Shown: piece by piece, positions 9,237 through 17,080 of the stretch
How positions within the stretch are numbered: position 1 is the first letter of the stretch
Layout: every line of letters begins with the position of its first letter
Assembly: GCA_902614085.1 (NCBI GenBank)
Contig: CACMJS010000004.1
Span: 41,736 to 105,735 of the forward strand
DNA: 64,000 bases
Reading direction: 5' to 3'
From: an uncultured Alphaproteobacteria bacterium
GTDB lineage: Bacteria; Pseudomonadota; Alphaproteobacteria; HIMB59; GCA-002718135
Program-made: the position numbers and the translations under genes
Notes under the pieces: generated by a model
Seen by the model: only the letters and a program-made list of their open reading frames with translations
What the model was told of the DNA's origin: nothing
The model's database searches: none

Positions 9237-10113
9237 TTTTTTGACTCCAACGAGAATAAAGTATTTGAAAAATAACAATTGGCAAAACCAAAATAATAAT
9301 TCCACTAAAAGCTAAAGCACTAGCACCTGGCCAGTTTCTATTAACAAAGAATTCCTCCCATAATATTTTTCCATAATACAATCTATCACTACCACCTAAC
9401 ATTTCAGGTATAATAAATTCTCCAACAACAGGTATAAAAACTAATAAAGATCCAGCAACAATTCCTGGAACAGACAAAGGAAGAATAACTTTAAAAAAGG
9501 TTTTAATACGATTTAATCCTAAATCTTTTGATGCTTCAATTAAATTTAAGTCAAATTTATTTAAGTATCCATAGAGTGGTAAAATCATCAAAGGTAAATA
9601 AGTGTATACAATTCCCATGATGACAGCATATTGATTGTATAATAATTGAAGTGGTTCTGATGTTATGCCTAGGTTTAAAAGTATTACATTTAAAATTCCA
9701 TTATTCTGTAAAATTATTTTCCATGCATATACTCTTAATAAAAATGATGACCAAAATGGAATAACTACTAAAACTAATAGGATATTTCTTAATCTGATAT
9801 TTGAAGTCGCAATATAAAAAGCTAATGGGAACCCAATAAGTAAACAAAAAAAAGTAGATATTAGAGCTAGTATCAAAGAGTTTACAAAAGATCCAATGTA
9901 GTAATAATCACTAAATATATAAACATAGTTTTCAAATGTAGTATTGATCTTAAATCCATTATCAAAAAGAAAAATATCTTGATAAGGAGGCATCCCCCAT
10001 TCTGATACCGAAATTGATATTTTAAAAATTATAGCTAAAGGTATAAAAAAAAATAGAACAAGCCAAAAATAAGGGCTAAAAACAAAATATTTTTCAAATA
10101 ATTTATTTTTCAA
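9226..10113 (-). CDS. potH: Polyamine ABC transporter permease, PotH/PotB type
   Basis: The second inner-membrane subunit of the importer, 295 residues, with the N-terminal membrane helix FSPYFWLVLFFFIPLAI, five further helices and the coupling loop EASKDLGLNRIKTFFKV before LPLSVPGIVAG. It begins with a TTG that comes directly after the potG stop codon, with no intergenic base. No in-frame ATG lies near, so TTG initiation is the simplest reading and makes PotH translation likely to depend on potG translation. Length and topology are those of the PotB/PotH family. Confidence 0.88.
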   Translation of the reverse strand: MKNKLFEKYFVFSPYFWLVLFFFIPLAIIFKISISVSEWGMPPYQDIFLFDNGFKINTTFENYVYIFSDYYYIGSFVNSLILALISTFFCLLIGFPLAFYIATSNIRLRNILLVLVVIPFWSSFLLRVYAWKIILQNNGILNVILLNLGITSEPLQLLYNQYAVIMGIVYTYLPLMILPLYGYLNKFDLNLIEASKDLGLNRIKTFFKVILPLSVPGIVAGSLLVFIPVVGEFIIPEMLGGSDRLYYGKILWEEFFVNRNWPGASALAFSGIIILVLPIVIFQILYSRWSQKNEI

Positions 10114-11181
10114 TTAATCCTCTAAAACCTTGATTGATTCACTTTCCCAACTACAAATGACTTTCTCCCCTTTTGGGAAATTATAATTTGAGTTGGAGTT
10201 AAAATTCTGATCTAAAACTGAAATTATCATATTTTTAATTTTAATTTCATAACGTGTAAAACTTCCCAAATATGATTTTCCTAAAATTTCTCCACTAAAG
10301 GAATTAAATGAACTTGTTTTCAAATTATTCATTGATTGTATTTTTATTTTCTCTGGTCTTAGTAAAATATTAGTTTGTGTATTTTTTAATTCTTTGTTTA
10401 ATTTAAAATTTATACCTAAATCATCAGAATAAAAATTTTCATCTTTCTTATAAATCTCAATTATATTTGCAATTCCTATAAAATTGGCAGTATAAAGACT
10501 TTTAGGATTTTCATAAATCTCTTCAGGGCTAGAGCATTCCAAAATAAGACCATTCTTCATTATTGCCATTCTATCAGATAAGGACATTGCTTCTTCCTGA
10601 TCATGGGTAACAAAAACAAATGTAATTTTTAGTTTCTTTTGGAGTGTTGTTAACTCTAATTGCGTTTTTGATCTTAGTTTTTTATCTAGTGCTGCAAGAG
10701 GTTCATCTAATAATAATAACTTAGGTTTTTTTATTAAGCACCTTCCAAGGGCAACTCGTTGCTGCTCTCCTCCTGATAATTGCTTAATTCTTCTATTTAA
10801 TAAATGTTCAATAGATAAAAGTTCGGCAATATTTCTTACGTTTATTTCAATTTCTTTTTGGGTAAAATTTTCTTTTATTCCAAAAGCTAAATTATTAAAT
10901 ACGTTTAAGTGAGGAAATAGAGCATACGATTGAAACATATAATTTAATGGTCTTTCAAAAGGTTCAAGGTTTGTTATGTCCGTTCCGTCGAGTATTACAC
11001 GTCCTGTATCTGGCTTCTCAAATCCACCTAGTATTCTTAGTAAGGTAGTTTTGCCTGAGCCCGATGATCCTAAGAGACCAAAAAATTCAGATTTTGAAAT
11101 ATTTAAATTAATATTTTCTAAAACTTTGTTATCTCCAAATGATTTAGAAATATTTTCAATTACAAGAAAATTATTATCCAT
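10114..11181 (-). CDS. potG: Polyamine ABC transporter ATP-binding protein
   Basis: ATPase that drives polyamine import. The 355-residue protein has Walker A GSSGSGKTT at residues 38-46, signature LSGGEQQRVALGR, Walker B LLLLDEPLAALD and the H-loop FVTHDQEEA, followed by a C-terminal TOBE-like beta domain from about residue 240 that is normal for PotA/PotG/MalK-type ATPases. Family-level similarity cannot by itself separate polyamine, iron or sugar transport; the linked PotF-type binding protein and puuA, puuB, aguA and aguB make polyamines the best call. A strong hairpin sits 6 nt before its ATG and probably lowers its expression relative to potF. Confidence 0.88.
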   Translation of the reverse strand: MDNNFLVIENISKSFGDNKVLENINLNISKSEFFGLLGSSGSGKTTLLRILGGFEKPDTGRVILDGTDITNLEPFERPLNYMFQSYALFPHLNVFNNLAFGIKENFTQKEIEINVRNIAELLSIEHLLNRRIKQLSGGEQQRVALGRCLIKKPKLLLLDEPLAALDKKLRSKTQLELTTLQKKLKITFVFVTHDQEEAMSLSDRMAIMKNGLILECSSPEEIYENPKSLYTANFIGIANIIEIYKKDENFYSDDLGINFKLNKELKNTQTNILLRPEKIKIQSMNNLKTSSFNSFSGEILGKSYLGSFTRYEIKIKNMIISVLDQNFNSNSNYNFPKGEKVICSWESESIKVLED

Positions 11182-11187
11182 CTTAAA

Positions 11188-11217
11188 TCAGCACTAATAT
11201 TAATATATTAGTGCTGA
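11188..11217 (-). promoter_or_regulatory. Perfect 13-bp hairpin between potF and potG
   Basis: The arms TCAGCACTAATAT and ATATTAGTGCTGA pair perfectly around a 4-nt loop. The hairpin occupies most of the 51-nt gap between the potF stop and the potG start, and its base is 6 nt from the potG ATG, where it would cover the ribosome-binding site. No long U-run follows it. The likely role is differential expression: partial termination or 3-prime protection of the potF message, and reduced initiation on potG. Confidence 0.75.
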
Positions 11218-11232
11218 AATGAAGTATATTTT

Positions 11233-12285
11233 TTAATTTGCTTTAAACTTATTAAAATATTTAGTTGATAATTTAGATTTTTTCGGAGAGTCCGCAGTAT
11301 CAGCAAAAAGCATACTTAAAGTTGCTTCATCTGGATAAATAGCAGGATCTTCAAAAATTTCAGGATCAACTAGTTCATTGGCTGCTTTATTTGGATTTGA
11401 ATACCAAACGTAATTTGTAATATCAGCAGCAACTTGAGGTCTTAAAATATAATTTATAAATTTATGTGCATTCTCAACATTTTTTGCATCAGCTGGAATA
11501 GCCATCATATCAAACCATATTACAGTTCCTTCAGATGGAATTGAGTACCAAGCTTCTACTCCATCTGCAGCTTCATCTGCAGCTAGAAAAACATCACCTG
11601 ACCAACCCATAGTTAAACAGATCTCTCCATTTGCTAAATCATCGATATATTGAGAAGAATCAAAATATCTTATGTAAGGTCGTATTTGCTGTAACATTTC
11701 AAGAGCAACCTCATAATCTTTCTCATCCTCTGTATAAGGATCTTTTCCAACGTATTTTAAAGCGATTTCCATAACCTCTGTAGGAGCATCCAACATTGCG
11801 ATTCCACAATCTGCATATTTTGATGCAATAGCTGGATCAAACAAAATGCTCCAACTTGTAATATCATTTTCATCAACTTTATCAGTATTATAGCCAATAC
11901 CTGTAGTACCATACATATAATTTATCGAGTATTGACCTCCTGGATCATGTGCATCAATTTTTGCTAGTACATCGGGATCTAAATTACCAATGTTTGAAAG
12001 TTGAGCCTTATCAAGTTTTTGAAAAACTCCAGCCTTGATTTGATTTTCTAAAAAAGAGCCTGAAGGCACCACAATATCATAACCTGAACCACCAGCTAAA
12101 AGTTTAGCTTCAAGAACTTCGTTTGAATCAAACACATCATAAGTTACATCAATGCCAAATTCATTTTCAAAATTTTCAATTGTATCTTCGGCAATATAGT
12201 CAGACCAATTGTAAATAAATAATTCTTCTTTAGCCTGAGCTGAAAAAGAAATTAAAACTAATAGAGATATAAAATACTTAAGCAT
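11233..12285 (-). CDS. potF: Polyamine (putrescine-type) periplasmic binding protein
   Basis: Periplasmic receptor of the importer. The 350-residue protein has a Sec signal peptide MLKYFISLLVLISFSAQA (cleavage predicted after AQA at residue 18), then ELFIYNWSDYIAEDTI, the hallmark opening of PotD/PotF proteins, with NINYMYGTTGIGYN-like and GWSGDVF blocks (seen as YMYGTTGIGYNTD and MGWSGDVFLA) that line the polyamine site. It is the first gene of the potFGHI run and has an unusually strong ribosome-binding site, AGGAGGGG, while most genes here have weak ones. Putrescine versus spermidine preference cannot be read with confidence. Confidence 0.9.
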   Translation of the reverse strand: MLKYFISLLVLISFSAQAKEELFIYNWSDYIAEDTIENFENEFGIDVTYDVFDSNEVLEAKLLAGGSGYDIVVPSGSFLENQIKAGVFQKLDKAQLSNIGNLDPDVLAKIDAHDPGGQYSINYMYGTTGIGYNTDKVDENDITSWSILFDPAIASKYADCGIAMLDAPTEVMEIALKYVGKDPYTEDEKDYEVALEMLQQIRPYIRYFDSSQYIDDLANGEICLTMGWSGDVFLAADEAADGVEAWYSIPSEGTVIWFDMMAIPADAKNVENAHKFINYILRPQVAADITNYVWYSNPNKAANELVDPEIFEDPAIYPDEATLSMLFADTADSPKKSKLSTKYFNKFKAN

Positions 12286-12289
12286 TATT

Positions 12290-12297
12290 CCCCTCCT
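12290..12297 (-). promoter_or_regulatory. Strong Shine-Dalgarno site of potF
   Basis: AGGAGGGG lies 4 nt before the potF ATG (AGGAGG core 6 nt away). It is one of very few near-consensus ribosome-binding sites in the window; the other clear case is the GGGAGGA before the peptide-type binding-protein gene at 26235. Both serve periplasmic binding proteins. Confidence 0.8.
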
Positions 12298-12325
12298 AAA
12301 TAAAAATTACATTAAATAAAATAAA

Positions 12326-13183
12326 TTAAAAATCGAGAATTTTTTTATATAGATCGGGCCTTCTGTCTCTAAAGTTACCCCATAATTTTCTATATTCTCT
12401 TGAAATTAACAAGTCTAAAGTCGCAGTTATTATTCCCTCATCCTTATCATTCATACGATTTATTACATTTCCAAGATGATCCAATATAAATGAATTACCA
12501 TAAAAATTTAATTCAATATCTGCTTCGACCTCCTTCCCTATTCTATTTGAAGTTATTATAGGGATTTGATTTGCAGCAGCATGTCCTACCATTGTATTAA
12601 TCCAATGATCTTTTGAATTTAATTCAGGCATGTGTGGCTCAGAACCAATTGCTGATGGATATAAAATTAAATCTGCACCTTTCAACGTTAGTATTCTTGC
12701 ACATTCAGGAAACCACTGATCCCAACAAATTGCACAGCCAACTTTTGCTAGAGGGGTGTCAAAAACCATAAAACCTGTGTTGCCTTTTTCAAAATAATAC
12801 TTCTCATTATATCCAGGCCCTTCAGGGATGTGGGATTTATTATAGACTTCACTTATTTTACCGAAAGAATCAATCATAACTAGAGAGTTAAAAAACTTAT
12901 TTTCCTTTTTTTGAAAAAAACTAATTGGTAATGAAATATTTTTATCTTTACAAATATTAGATAATTTTTCGAACATTGGATTAGAAGGAAAATCAATTGC
13001 AAGATCAAAAAATTTATCATTTTTTGTTGAACAAAAATAATAATCTTGAAATAATTCTTGCAGAAGTAAAATATCAACATTTTCATTTGATGCTTTTTCA
13101 ACTAAACTAATTGCTTTATTTAAATTAGCGTCAAAGTCTCCTTTAATAGCCTTGAATTGTGATGTTGCTACTTTTACTTTCAT
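12326..13183 (-). CDS. aguB: N-carbamoylputrescine amidase
   Basis: Hydrolyses N-carbamoylputrescine to putrescine, CO2 and ammonia. The protein (285 aa from the ATG at 13183) is a nitrilase-superfamily C-N hydrolase with Glu in LLLQELFQDYYF, Lys in YNKSHIPEG and Cys in CAICWDQWFPE, the full catalytic triad. FQDYYF and DQWFPEC are characteristic of AguB. A longer frame with extra N-terminal residues MYNNECTKN would start inside aguA; the ATG at 13183 gives the normal MKVKVATSQF start and forms an ATGA overlap with the aguA stop, so the two proteins are probably translationally coupled. Confidence 0.92.
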   Translation of the reverse strand: MKVKVATSQFKAIKGDFDANLNKAISLVEKASNENVDILLLQELFQDYYFCSTKNDKFFDLAIDFPSNPMFEKLSNICKDKNISLPISFFQKKENKFFNSLVMIDSFGKISEVYNKSHIPEGPGYNEKYYFEKGNTGFMVFDTPLAKVGCAICWDQWFPECARILTLKGADLILYPSAIGSEPHMPELNSKDHWINTMVGHAAANQIPIITSNRIGKEVEADIELNFYGNSFILDHLGNVINRMNDKDEGIITATLDLLISREYRKLWGNFRDRRPDLYKKILDF

Positions 13184-14163
13184 ATTTTTGGTACATTCAT
13201 TGTTATACAATGAATATTTCCACCACCATAATTTATATTTTCTGTTTCCAACATCATAATTTCTCTATTTGGGAATAACTTTTCAAAAGTTAATTTTACC
13301 TCATTATCTTCCTTAACATTGAATTTAGGTAAGATAATTTTATTTTTACTGAAATAGAAATTTATATATGAACTAATAATATTCTTATTATTAATCTTTT
13401 TTCTTGTGGGTAAAGGAACTTCAATTAAATCAAATGTCTGATTAGTATCTATAAAAAATTTAATAAGATCAGCTTTGTTTTTTTCTAATATTTCATAATT
13501 AGGATCTAATTTGTGAGTTGTGGCAATTAAATATTGATTTTTTCCTATCGGGCATAATAAATTATCGACATGACCATCTGTATCATCCTCCATTAGTCCA
13601 TTTTCAAATAAAAAAATATAATTTAAGTCAAACAAGAGCTTTAATTCTTTAATAATATATTCACTATTATGTTTTTGTTTTCTATTTTTATTAAATATTA
13701 CATTTTTAGTACTAAATAAATTTTTTTTATCATCATAAGTTATTGCTCCTCCTTCAATAACTAAGTCAGAAATTTTTGTTGGGATATTTAAATAGTTTGA
13801 AATAAATTTTGATATTTTATTATCATTTAAATAATCTGGATACTTTCCATAACCATTAAATTCAAAGCTAATTGATTTTAATTTTTCATTTTCATTATAA
13901 AAAATTGGTGCAATATCTCGCATCCAAGAATCATCTAATTTACATTCTATAATATCTATATTTTTATGATCAGTTTTATTTTGAATTTCATTAATGTCTT
14001 CTTTATTTGACAAAACAATAACTTGCTCAGTTTTTGCAATTTCATTAATTACATTTGCAACTTCATCTCTAGCTTTATTAATAATTTTACCATAAAGATC
14101 TTTATTACATGGCCAAGCAATCAAACAATATTGGTGTTCATGCCATTCAGGAATTAGTTTCAT
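13180..14163 (-). CDS. aguA: Agmatine deiminase
   Basis: Converts agmatine to N-carbamoylputrescine and ammonia. The 327-residue protein has the peptidyl-arginine-deiminase-like fold: N-terminal PEWHEHQYCLIAWPCN, DSWMRDIAPIF near residue 78, EDDTDGHVDN in the middle, and the C-terminal GGGNIHCITMNVP with the catalytic Cys. It is about 40 residues shorter than well-studied AguA enzymes, but all catalytic blocks are present. It overlaps aguB by 4 nt and is divergent from the HD-domain gene, with only about 30 nt between start codons. The product path agmatine to putrescine feeds PuuA. Confidence 0.92.
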   Translation of the reverse strand: MKLIPEWHEHQYCLIAWPCNKDLYGKIINKARDEVANVINEIAKTEQVIVLSNKEDINEIQNKTDHKNIDIIECKLDDSWMRDIAPIFYNENEKLKSISFEFNGYGKYPDYLNDNKISKFISNYLNIPTKISDLVIEGGAITYDDKKNLFSTKNVIFNKNRKQKHNSEYIIKELKLLFDLNYIFLFENGLMEDDTDGHVDNLLCPIGKNQYLIATTHKLDPNYEILEKNKADLIKFFIDTNQTFDLIEVPLPTRKKINNKNIISSYINFYFSKNKIILPKFNVKEDNEVKLTFEKLFPNREIMMLETENINYGGGNIHCITMNVPKI

Positions 14164-14191
14164 AAAATTTAAAAATATGTATAATTATTTC

Positions 14192-14755
14192 ATGTCTAAA
14201 GATGAAGTAAAATTCACTGAAATGAAACATGGTGATAAAGAGGATTATGAACTTCTTGCTAATTTTGAAGATAAATTTATTGAAGGTACAGCTGATAGAA
14301 TAGTAAGAGTGCTAGAAAGTTTAGACAATTCTCTAGGTGGCTATAAGGTATCTAGATTAGAACATTCTCTTCAAACTGCATCAAGAGCGTTACGTGAACA
14401 AGCTTCTGAAGAAATGGTGGTAGCCTCCTTATTGCATGATATAGGTGATGAAATTGCACCTCTTAATCATTCTGAACTTGCAGCTGCAGTATTAAAACCT
14501 TTTGTGTCTGAAAAAACAAGATGGATTGTAGAACAACACGGTTTGTTTCAAGCCTACTACTATAATCATTATTATGGAAAAGATAGAAATCTAAGAGATA
14601 AGTTCATAGGTCATGAATTCTTTAAAGACACCATAGATTTTTGTGAAAGATGGGATCAAGCATCATTTGATCCAAATTATGATACAATTCCTCTAAAAGA
14701 ATTTGTTCCAATGGTTCAAAGAATATTTAATAGAACACCTTATAGAAATTTATAA
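14192..14755 (+). CDS. HD-domain protein, candidate diiron oxygenase of the PhnZ/TmpB type
   Basis: A 187-residue HD-fold protein. Seen: His58 in the block LEHSLQTA, His82-Asp83 in SLLHDIGDE, His93 in NHSELA, His116 in EQHGLFQ and Asp155 in ERWDQAS, a six-ligand set able to hold two metals. Known: PhnZ and TmpB, which use this arrangement with mixed-valent iron, cleave 1-hydroxy-phosphonates, and TmpB yields glycine betaine; many relatives are misnamed phosphohydrolases. Inferred: an oxygenase acting on a methylated amine, since carnitine-to-betaine genes follow. The ATG at 14192 is preferred to one at 14177 that would leave 13 nt to the divergent aguA start. A plain HD phosphohydrolase remains possible. 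Confidence 0.6.
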   Translation: MSKDEVKFTEMKHGDKEDYELLANFEDKFIEGTADRIVRVLESLDNSLGGYKVSRLEHSLQTASRALREQASEEMVVASLLHDIGDEIAPLNHSELAAAVLKPFVSEKTRWIVEQHGLFQAYYYNHYYGKDRNLRDKFIGHEFFKDTIDFCERWDQASFDPNYDTIPLKEFVPMVQRIFNRTPYRNL

Positions 14756-15223
14756 TTATTTTTTTAACTTGTTGATTAGTGTAAGGTTACCTGGATCAAA
14801 GTTATTTTTATTTTCTTGAATAAATTTATCTATATCTTTTTGCTTTTCTAATTCTAATTCAGAAACTTTTCTAATATTTAAATCAACATACAAAGAACAA
14901 ACCTCTGTTGTTGCTGCTCTGTAACCTTCAAGCTTATGAGTCATTTCTAATTTGTAAATTAATCTTTTTTTATCCCTATCAAGAAATAACAAATTAATAT
15001 CTACTTCATCGCCCTCTTTCACTTCTTTGTCATAAGTTGTGTGTGACTCTACGGCAAAAGTAGTTTTCTTCTCTGTTTTTGCAGAAGTTTCACCCATATT
15101 AAATTTTTGTAAAAGAACTTCCCATCCAGCATCAAAAAGATGAATATAAAATGCTAAATTCATATGACCATTGTAATCTGTCCATTCTTTTTTAACTCTT
15201 CCTGAATTTAAATATATCTTCAT
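14756..15223 (-). CDS. Hot-dog thioesterase, probable betainyl-CoA thioesterase
   Basis: A 155-residue single hot-dog protein of the 4-hydroxybenzoyl-CoA thioesterase type, with the catalytic Asp in VKKEWTDYNGHMNLAFY near residue 16. It is divergent, across 42 nt, from the BKACE and carnitine dehydrogenase genes. In several proteobacteria this domain is encoded beside, or fused to the C-terminus of, L-carnitine dehydrogenase and releases glycine betaine from betainyl-CoA. The family alone does not fix the acyl-CoA; the context does. Its stop codon touches the stop codon of the HD-domain gene with no gap. Confidence 0.75.
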   Translation of the reverse strand: MKIYLNSGRVKKEWTDYNGHMNLAFYIHLFDAGWEVLLQKFNMGETSAKTEKKTTFAVESHTTYDKEVKEGDEVDINLLFLDRDKKRLIYKLEMTHKLEGYRAATTEVCSLYVDLNIRKVSELELEKQKDIDKFIQENKNNFDPGNLTLINKLKK

Positions 15224-15265
15224 TGTTTTTCTTTATTAATTCAAAAAATATTGTAGTTTAAAATA

Positions 15266-16156
15266 ATGAATAATGAAGTAATAATTTCGTGTGCTGTAAC
15301 TGGATCAGGAGATACAGCAGGCAAACATCCTGAATTACCTATAACACCAAAACAAATTGCTGATGCTTCAATTGAAGCTGCCAAAGCGGGTGCAGCAATA
15401 GCTCATGTACATGTAAGGGAACCTGATGGCAAACCTTCTAGAAATTTAAGTTATTATAAAGAAGTAGCAGATAGAATTCGCTCTTCTGATACTGATGTAG
15501 TTTTAAATTTTACTACAGGTATGGGTGGTGATTTTGAAGTTGGAACAGGTAAAGATCCTTTAAATCCAGTGGGAGCAAATACAGATATGATCGATGCATT
15601 AAGCAGATTAGAACATGTTGAAGAGTTATTACCTGAAATTTGTACTTTAGACTGCGGATCACTAAATTTTGGTGACTCAAACATGACATTTATTCATACA
15701 CCGATACAACTAAGAACTGCAGCAAAAAAAATGCAGGAGCTTGGAGTGAAACCAGAAATGGAAGCTTTTGAAATGGGTCATTTATGGTTTGCTAACCAAC
15801 TTTATAAAGAAGGTTTAATTGATGGTCCTCCCTTTTATCAAATATGCCTTGGTATACCTTGGGGATCACCTGCAACAACGAGCGCAATGAAAGCTATGGC
15901 TGAAATGGTACCTTCTGAAGGTATTTGGTCTGGATTTGGAATAGGAAGATCGCAAATGCCTATGGCTGCACAGGCAGTTATATTGGGAGGAAATGTTCGT
16001 GTGGGACTTGAAGACAATCTTTATTTAAAGAAAGGAGTTTTTGCATCAAATGCACAGTTAGTTGAAAAGGCAAGGTGCATTGTTGAAGATATGGGAGCTT
16101 CTATTTTATCACCGCAACAAACAAGAGAAAAATTAAAACTAAAAAAACATTTTTAA
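15266..16156 (+). CDS. Beta-keto acid cleavage enzyme (BKACE, DUF849), probable 3-dehydrocarnitine cleavage enzyme
   Basis: Predicted to transfer the trimethylglycyl part of 3-dehydrocarnitine to acetyl-CoA, giving betainyl-CoA and acetoacetate. The 296-residue TIM-barrel protein starts [19 protein letters not shown], carries the zinc-binding [14 protein letters not shown] near residue 47, and has [15 protein letters not shown] with the metal Glu and [14 protein letters not shown] near the C-terminal third. BKACE members use many beta-keto acids; the linked carnitine dehydrogenase (1 nt downstream) and thioesterase make dehydrocarnitine the best substrate. Two ATGs lie near the start; the first is used here. 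Confidence 0.85.
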   Translation: MNNEVIISCAVTGSGDTAGKHPELPITPKQIADASIEAAKAGAAIAHVHVREPDGKPSRNLSYYKEVADRIRSSDTDVVLNFTTGMGGDFEVGTGKDPLNPVGANTDMIDALSRLEHVEELLPEICTLDCGSLNFGDSNMTFIHTPIQLRTAAKKMQELGVKPEMEAFEMGHLWFANQLYKEGLIDGPPFYQICLGIPWGSPATTSAMKAMAEMVPSEGIWSGFGIGRSQMPMAAQAVILGGNVRVGLEDNLYLKKGVFASNAQLVEKARCIVEDMGASILSPQQTREKLKLKKHF

Positions 16157-16157
16157 T

Positions 16158-17078
16158 TTGAAAAATATTGCTGTCATTGGAACTGGTGTTATTGGTACCG
16201 GCTGGATACTTAGATTTCTAGCTAATGGTATAAAAGTCAAAGCATTTGATAAAAATTCTCGGCAAATAAATTTTCTAAAAGCAGAAATAGCAAGAACAAA
16301 CTTAATTATAAAAAAATTATATAATACAAAGATCAATTTCAAAAATTTGGAAATCGTAGACAATATTGATGAAGCAGTGAAAAATGCAGATTTAATTCAG
16401 GAAAATGTACCTGAACGATTATCTTTAAAAAAAGATGTTATAAAAAATATAAGTAAATATTCACCCACAAATGCAATAATTGCATCAAGTTCATCTGGTT
16501 TACTTCCATCAGATTTACAATCAAAATGTATTAATCCAAAAAGATTAATTATAGCTCATCCATTTAACCCTGTGTATATTCTCCCATTGGTTGAAATTGT
16601 AAAAGGTAAAAAAACTACAAATTTATATCTTAATAAAGCAAAAAAATTTTATCAAAAAATTAAAATGAAAACATTATTTGTAGAAAAAGAATTGCCAGGT
16701 TTTTTATCTGATAGATTGCAAGAAGCTTTGTGGAGAGAGGGTTTACATATTGTAAACGATGGATATGCTTCAACAAAAGATTTAGACGAAGCGATTACTT
16801 ATGGTCCTGGTATGAGATGGGCTCTAATGGGAACTTTTCTTACATTTCATCTGGCTGGAGGAGAAATGGGCATGAAACATATGTTAGATCAATTTGGACC
16901 AGCATTGAAACTTCCATGGACTAAACTTAAATCTCCAAAATTATCAAAAAAACTTAAAGAAAAAATCATTAAAGGCACAAAAAAACAATCAAATAATCAT
17001 TCTATTAAAGATTTAAGTAACATAAGAGATAATTTTTTAATAGATTTGCTAGAATTAAAGAAAAAATATAAATTATAA
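16158..17078 (+). CDS. L-carnitine 3-dehydrogenase (3-hydroxyacyl-CoA dehydrogenase family)
   Basis: Oxidises L-carnitine to 3-dehydrocarnitine with NAD+. The 306-residue protein has an N-terminal Rossmann domain with AVIGTGVIGTGW at residues 4-15, HPFNPVYILPLVEIVKG in the middle, and the helical C-terminal domain with GFLSDRLQEALWREGLHI and GPGMRWALMGTFLTFHLAGG, motifs of the carnitine dehydrogenase branch. It begins with TTG 1 nt after the BKACE stop codon; no upstream ATG fits. In rhizobia the enzyme can be longer because of a fused thioesterase, which is a separate gene here. Glycine betaine is the expected pathway product. Confidence 0.88.
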   Translation: MKNIAVIGTGVIGTGWILRFLANGIKVKAFDKNSRQINFLKAEIARTNLIIKKLYNTKINFKNLEIVDNIDEAVKNADLIQENVPERLSLKKDVIKNISKYSPTNAIIASSSSGLLPSDLQSKCINPKRLIIAHPFNPVYILPLVEIVKGKKTTNLYLNKAKKFYQKIKMKTLFVEKELPGFLSDRLQEALWREGLHIVNDGYASTKDLDEAITYGPGMRWALMGTFLTFHLAGGEMGMKHMLDQFGPALKLPWTKLKSPKLSKKLKEKIIKGTKKQSNNHSIKDLSNIRDNFLIDLLELKKKYKL

Positions 17079-17080
17079 TT

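Noticed and set aside
12880..13101. Lysine-rich open frame in a second reading frame of aguB
   Set aside because: Same strand, shifted frame within a gene with an intact catalytic triad; low-complexity composition.
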